Origin: an archaeon
Lineage (GTDB): Archaea > Iainarchaeota > Iainarchaeia > Iainarchaeales > Iainarchaeaceae
NCBI GenBank assembly: GCA_005239615.1
Contig: SBBR01000045.1
Location: 1 to 25,391 of the forward strand
Length of the DNA stretch: 25,391 nt
Reading direction: 5' to 3'
Each line of letters starts with the position of its first letter. Position 1 is the first letter of the stretch. Positions 22,869 to 25,391 of the stretch are shown one piece after another. Below the pieces are notes generated by a model. It made no database searches, was not told the DNA's origin, and was given only the letters and a program-made list of their open reading frames with translations. Both the position numbers and the translations under genes were made by a program.

Positions 22869-23171
22869 ATGAGAAGACAGTTAGTGGCCGCGCTGGCGTT
22901 GCTGATGCTTGCAAGCGTTGGCATCGCGGACGCGGCGGATGACATAAAGGCTCCGATAACAAAGATATACGACCTCATGAAGGTCATCGTTTCAGTGCTC
23001 GGCATGATAGCAATCACGGCCGCTGGGGCGATGTACATGTTCTCGGGCAGCAACATACAGGCTAGGGAGAGCGCGAAGTCCATGGTGTCATATGCTGTGG
23101 TGGGTCTTGTCCTTGTGTGGGTGGCGCCCCTGGTGGTGGACTACCTCACGGCGCCTGTAGTGGCGGGGTGA
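22869..23171 (+). CDS. VirB2/TrbC-like pilin
   Basis: A 100-aa small membrane protein. A Sec-type signal peptide (MRRQLVAALALLMLASVGIA, cleavage likely after ADA near residue 22) is followed by a short polar stretch and two hydrophobic helices (about 39-60 and 73-95) separated by a loop with SGSNIQARESAK. This is the size and topology of VirB2/TrbC pilins of type IV secretion systems and of related archaeal small proteins. The VirB6-like and VirB4-N-like genes downstream support the assignment; sequence similarity alone would be weak. TATA-like box at 22761-22771; RBS AGGGGG. Confidence 0.65.
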   Translation: MRRQLVAALALLMLASVGIADAADDIKAPITKIYDLMKVIVSVLGMIAITAAGAMYMFSGSNIQARESAKSMVSYAVVGLVLVWVAPLVVDYLTAPVVAG

Positions 23172-23575
23172 AACCGAGGACACTGGCACCGCTACACCTT
23201 CACTCAAAACAAGATAATGCATTGCGGCCTCGCCAACAGGCATGGGTGAAAATTGCAGGGTACAAATGCCCAGGCCCGCAGAGTGTCAGGTTTCCATTAT
23301 AGCAAACCGCAAAAGTTTTCCGATATTTTTGGGCGGTTTACTATATAGGGCAGACACAAGAAACAGCCTTTTTCTTTCTCTTAGAAAGAGAAAACGAAAG
23401 GCTGGCGTAAAAGAAAGAGAACGGCTTCGCTGAAAAACAGCCATATAGTCACGGATACTATGAAAATAGCCGAATTACTTTCACTGTCTGCTATTAGGTG
23501 CATGTGATAGGGATTGAATAGAAGGGACAGTGCGCCAGCTGGGCGGCGCAATGTGCTAGGGGTACAGGTGGGCAC
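23172..23575. other. 404-bp gap inside the secretion locus
   Basis: No convincing coding frame. A TATA-like actatatagg (23339-23348) is followed about 20 nt later by the hairpin repeat at 23365-23426, so the repeat would lie at the very start of a leader of about 200 nt for the VirB6-like gene. Confidence 0.5.
23365..23426 (+). repeat. Dispersed hairpin repeat, diverged copy 4
   Basis: Starts AGCCTTTTTCTTTC and ends AAAGAAAGAGAACGGCT, the same ends as the copy at 7102-7205. The left half folds as AGCCTTT / AAAGGCT enclosing TTTCTCTT-AGA-AAGAGAAA (23365-23403). It is shorter and more diverged than the other copies. Confidence 0.6.
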
Positions 23576-24628
23576 ATGGAAAGGTTCACGGAAGTTGTCA
23601 TGCCTATAGTATTGACTTTCCTCCTCCTTTCCACACAATATGCCCATGCACCAGGTGAAGGGCAGATCGTGGTGCAGCCCGTCATAAACTTCGACCTGCA
23701 GGGCCTCATAAGCAGCTTTGGGCAGAATGCGGACAACATCATAGGCGCGGTTGGAGGGGTGCCATCAGCAGTATTCAGCCTCTTCAAGGCATACTTCGAG
23801 GACACGATAAGGGCGCTGGACGCGGAGATGCTGTCCTTCTTAGGGGAGGTTGTTTCCGCCAATCCCGACCCCGCGCCGATGAAAGGCCTCGCGGATACTG
23901 TAACGGCAGTTGTTTCGTCGCTTTACCTGCTCGTGTTCCTCGCAGCGGGATTTGCATTCCTGTTCGCAGGCCTGAGCCCGGAGAGGAGGCACAGGGCGAA
24001 AGAGTGGCTCTTGAACGCCCTTATAATGGTAGTGGCTGTGAACTCCTCGTTCCCTGTTTACACAATCGCCCTAGAGCTCTCTGCCACAGTGACGCGCTCC
24101 GCATGGGCTTCTGTCCCGGTATCCTTTTTCCTGCCTGGAATGCTCAGCGGCCTTGGAGCAGGACAGCTCCTCTTCTTCGGGACTTCCATCGTGTTTGCCC
24201 TTAGTACCATTGTCCTGCGCTACCTTTTCCTCCTCGTCGCGGCTGGCCTCTTCCCGCTGGGTATGTTCCTGTATTTCACGCCTCCGCTGAAACAGTGGGG
24301 GAAGGCGGTGTTCAGCCTCATAGGCGCGGCACTCGCCATGCCAATAGTCGACACGCTTGTGTTCGGCGCCGCTGGAAGCATGGCAGGCGCATTTCCGGCC
24401 CACCAAGGCCTCGTGCCTTCGTTCGCGTTCATTGCTGTGGGAATTGCTAACCTAGCGATGATGGTGTACGCGCTGCTGAAATCAGCGGTCATGCCTTTCG
24501 CTCCAGCGCCCAACCACAGCCATGAAGCTTCAGGACTCGCACAGTCAATGCATAATTTGGGTGAGAACCTGAACGCGCTGAACAGCACGCTGTCACTGGG
24601 ACAAAGCCAGGCCGGCACACCGAAGTGA
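23576..24628 (+). CDS. VirB6/TrbL-like polytopic membrane protein
   Basis: A 350-aa protein. The N-terminus looks like a signal peptide (VVMPIVLTFLLLSTQYAHA), followed by a region of about 85 polar/amphipathic residues, then six or so hydrophobic segments: YLLVFLAAGFAFLFAG, ALIMVVAVNSSFPVYTIAL, TSIVFALSTIVLRYLFLLVA, AALFP-type LFPLGMFLYF, and two near the end. The hydrophilic tail is Asn/Ser/Gln-rich. The arrangement resembles VirB6/TrbL channel subunits of type IV secretion systems, and it lies between a pilin-like gene and a PrgI/VirB4-N-like gene. ATG 23576 follows AGGTGG closely. The family assignment rests on topology and context. Confidence 0.65.
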   Translation: MERFTEVVMPIVLTFLLLSTQYAHAPGEGQIVVQPVINFDLQGLISSFGQNADNIIGAVGGVPSAVFSLFKAYFEDTIRALDAEMLSFLGEVVSANPDPAPMKGLADTVTAVVSSLYLLVFLAAGFAFLFAGLSPERRHRAKEWLLNALIMVVAVNSSFPVYTIALELSATVTRSAWASVPVSFFLPGMLSGLGAGQLLFFGTSIVFALSTIVLRYLFLLVAAGLFPLGMFLYFTPPLKQWGKAVFSLIGAALAMPIVDTLVFGAAGSMAGAFPAHQGLVPSFAFIAVGIANLAMMVYALLKSAVMPFAPAPNHSHEASGLAQSMHNLGENLNALNSTLSLGQSQAGTPK

Positions 24629-24724
24629 AATAGCAGGGAAATGGCATTGTATTTGTGTGGCATTGTGCAGTGCTTTATGGCGCATTCGCGTGGTATGCGG
24701 CGTTGGTTTTGGGAGGGATGGTTG

Positions 24725-25391
24725 GTGTCATACGAGATTCCTGCGGAGCTGAAGTACGAGGAGAAAATAATGTTCAGCCTCTCAATATGGCAGTCGCTCT
24801 GGCTTGGCCTTTTCTCCTCGGCAGCCCTTATAGTTTTCCTCAAGACAACATTGCCCATGGAGGTGAAGGCGGCAATTGCCTGCGCGCTGCTTCTCCTCGG
24901 CGCCGGCTTTGCCTTCTTCGGCCTCAAGGAAAAAACCCTCGCGTTGCTCTCTTTTGTCTCCAAGCCAAGGCAGGCAGGCTACTTCGACAAGCAAATGGCA
25001 GGGTTCATGGACGTGGAGAAAATCGAGGGCGACGCCGTCTTCATGAAAGGGGGCGCGGTAAAGGCAATTATACAGGTTCAGCCCATGAACTTCCGCATGC
25101 TTTCCGAAACGCACAAACAGTCGGTGATTGCTGCATATCGGGATTTCCTCAATTCACTTGATTTCCCCATCCAAATCGCGATGCGGACCATCGGCCTGTC
25201 CATGGACGACTACCTTGACAGGCTGGAGCTGAAAGCAAGAAGCGCCAAGGACAGGAGCGTTTATGCGAGCTTCCTCGAGTTCAGGGGATTCACACGCTCA
25301 CGGGCATCCCCATCCAATACACGGCAGCCACAGGCCTCATGCAGGCCACTCTAGTGGAGGAGGAATTGGCTTCGGAAGGCATGGGGGGCAA
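24725..25391 (+). CDS. PrgI/VirB4 N-terminal-like protein, frameshifted, cut by window edge
   Basis: From GTG 24725 (RBS GGGAGGG) it reads VSYEIPAELKYEEKIMFSLS, then two TM helices (SLWLGLFSSAALIVFL and AIACALLLLGAGFAFFGL), the PrgI/VirB3-like layout. The segment VKAIIQVQPMNFRMLSETHK and a conserved helix ending MDDYLDRLELKA match the N-terminal part of TraC/VirB4-type ATPases that energise type IV secretion. The ATPase motifs would lie beyond the window. The frame stops at 25354 after a low-quality tail, but the +1 alternative frame from 25288 reads IHTLTGIPIQYTAATGLMQA onward to the edge. One extra G in the G4 run at 25284-25287 would join them. Confidence 0.7.

Overview
The window looks like a chromosome segment from an archaeon. 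Several genes have TATA-like boxes about 25 nt before a start codon (leaderless promoters). Two tRNA genes are split at position 37/38 by archaeal-type introns. There is an orphan AbrB-type regulator, a class II ribonucleotide reductase carrying two inteins, and surface proteins with a C-terminal membrane anchor. Arg AGG codons are frequent and base composition is moderate. The many small, orphan or fast-evolving genes and a type IV secretion-like locus would fit a DPANN-like or other uncultivated lineage, but that placement is inference.

Layout. 1-339 has no convincing gene but holds a strong hairpin. 340-3709 (minus) encodes a lipoprotein and a large polytopic membrane protein. They run divergently from a large Cys-rich surface protein (3763-5982), which is overlapped by a VIT1/CCC1-family metal transporter (5982-6773). 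6774-8250 is a mixed region: a 39-aa ORF with a good ribosome binding site, a dispersed repeat, and a frame-disrupted secreted-protein gene. A complete Ca2+-type P-type ATPase follows (8256-10886), then a tiny ORF and an AbrB-family protein. 11350-13280 holds tRNA-Leu(CAA), a 50-aa SWIB-like protein, MsrA, a truncated CAP-domain protein and tRNA-Ser(GCU). 13451-15217 holds a coiled-coil protein, a tRNA-dihydrouridine synthase and a thioredoxin. 15553-21228 is NrdJ with two inteins, followed by a lone PAS protein and a DUF1624/HGSNAT-like membrane protein. 22869 to the right edge is a type IV secretion-like operon: VirB2-like pilin, VirB6/TrbL-like channel protein, and a PrgI/VirB4-N-like protein that runs off the window and has an apparent 1-nt frameshift.

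Themes. The thioredoxin next to nrdJ could supply reductant for ribonucleotide reduction, and MsrA also depends on thioredoxin. The most unusual signal is a dispersed repeat of about 50-110 nt with inverted, purine/pyrimidine-tract ends. It forms the 5' part of both tRNA introns, beginning at intron nucleotide 4 in each, and also occurs in intergenic DNA and in the probable leader of the secretion operon's VirB6-like gene. Both inteins sit immediately before catalytic cysteines of NrdJ, and both look degenerate in their second LAGLIDADG motif. Two genes show frame breaks at homopolymers, which could be real decay or sequencing error.
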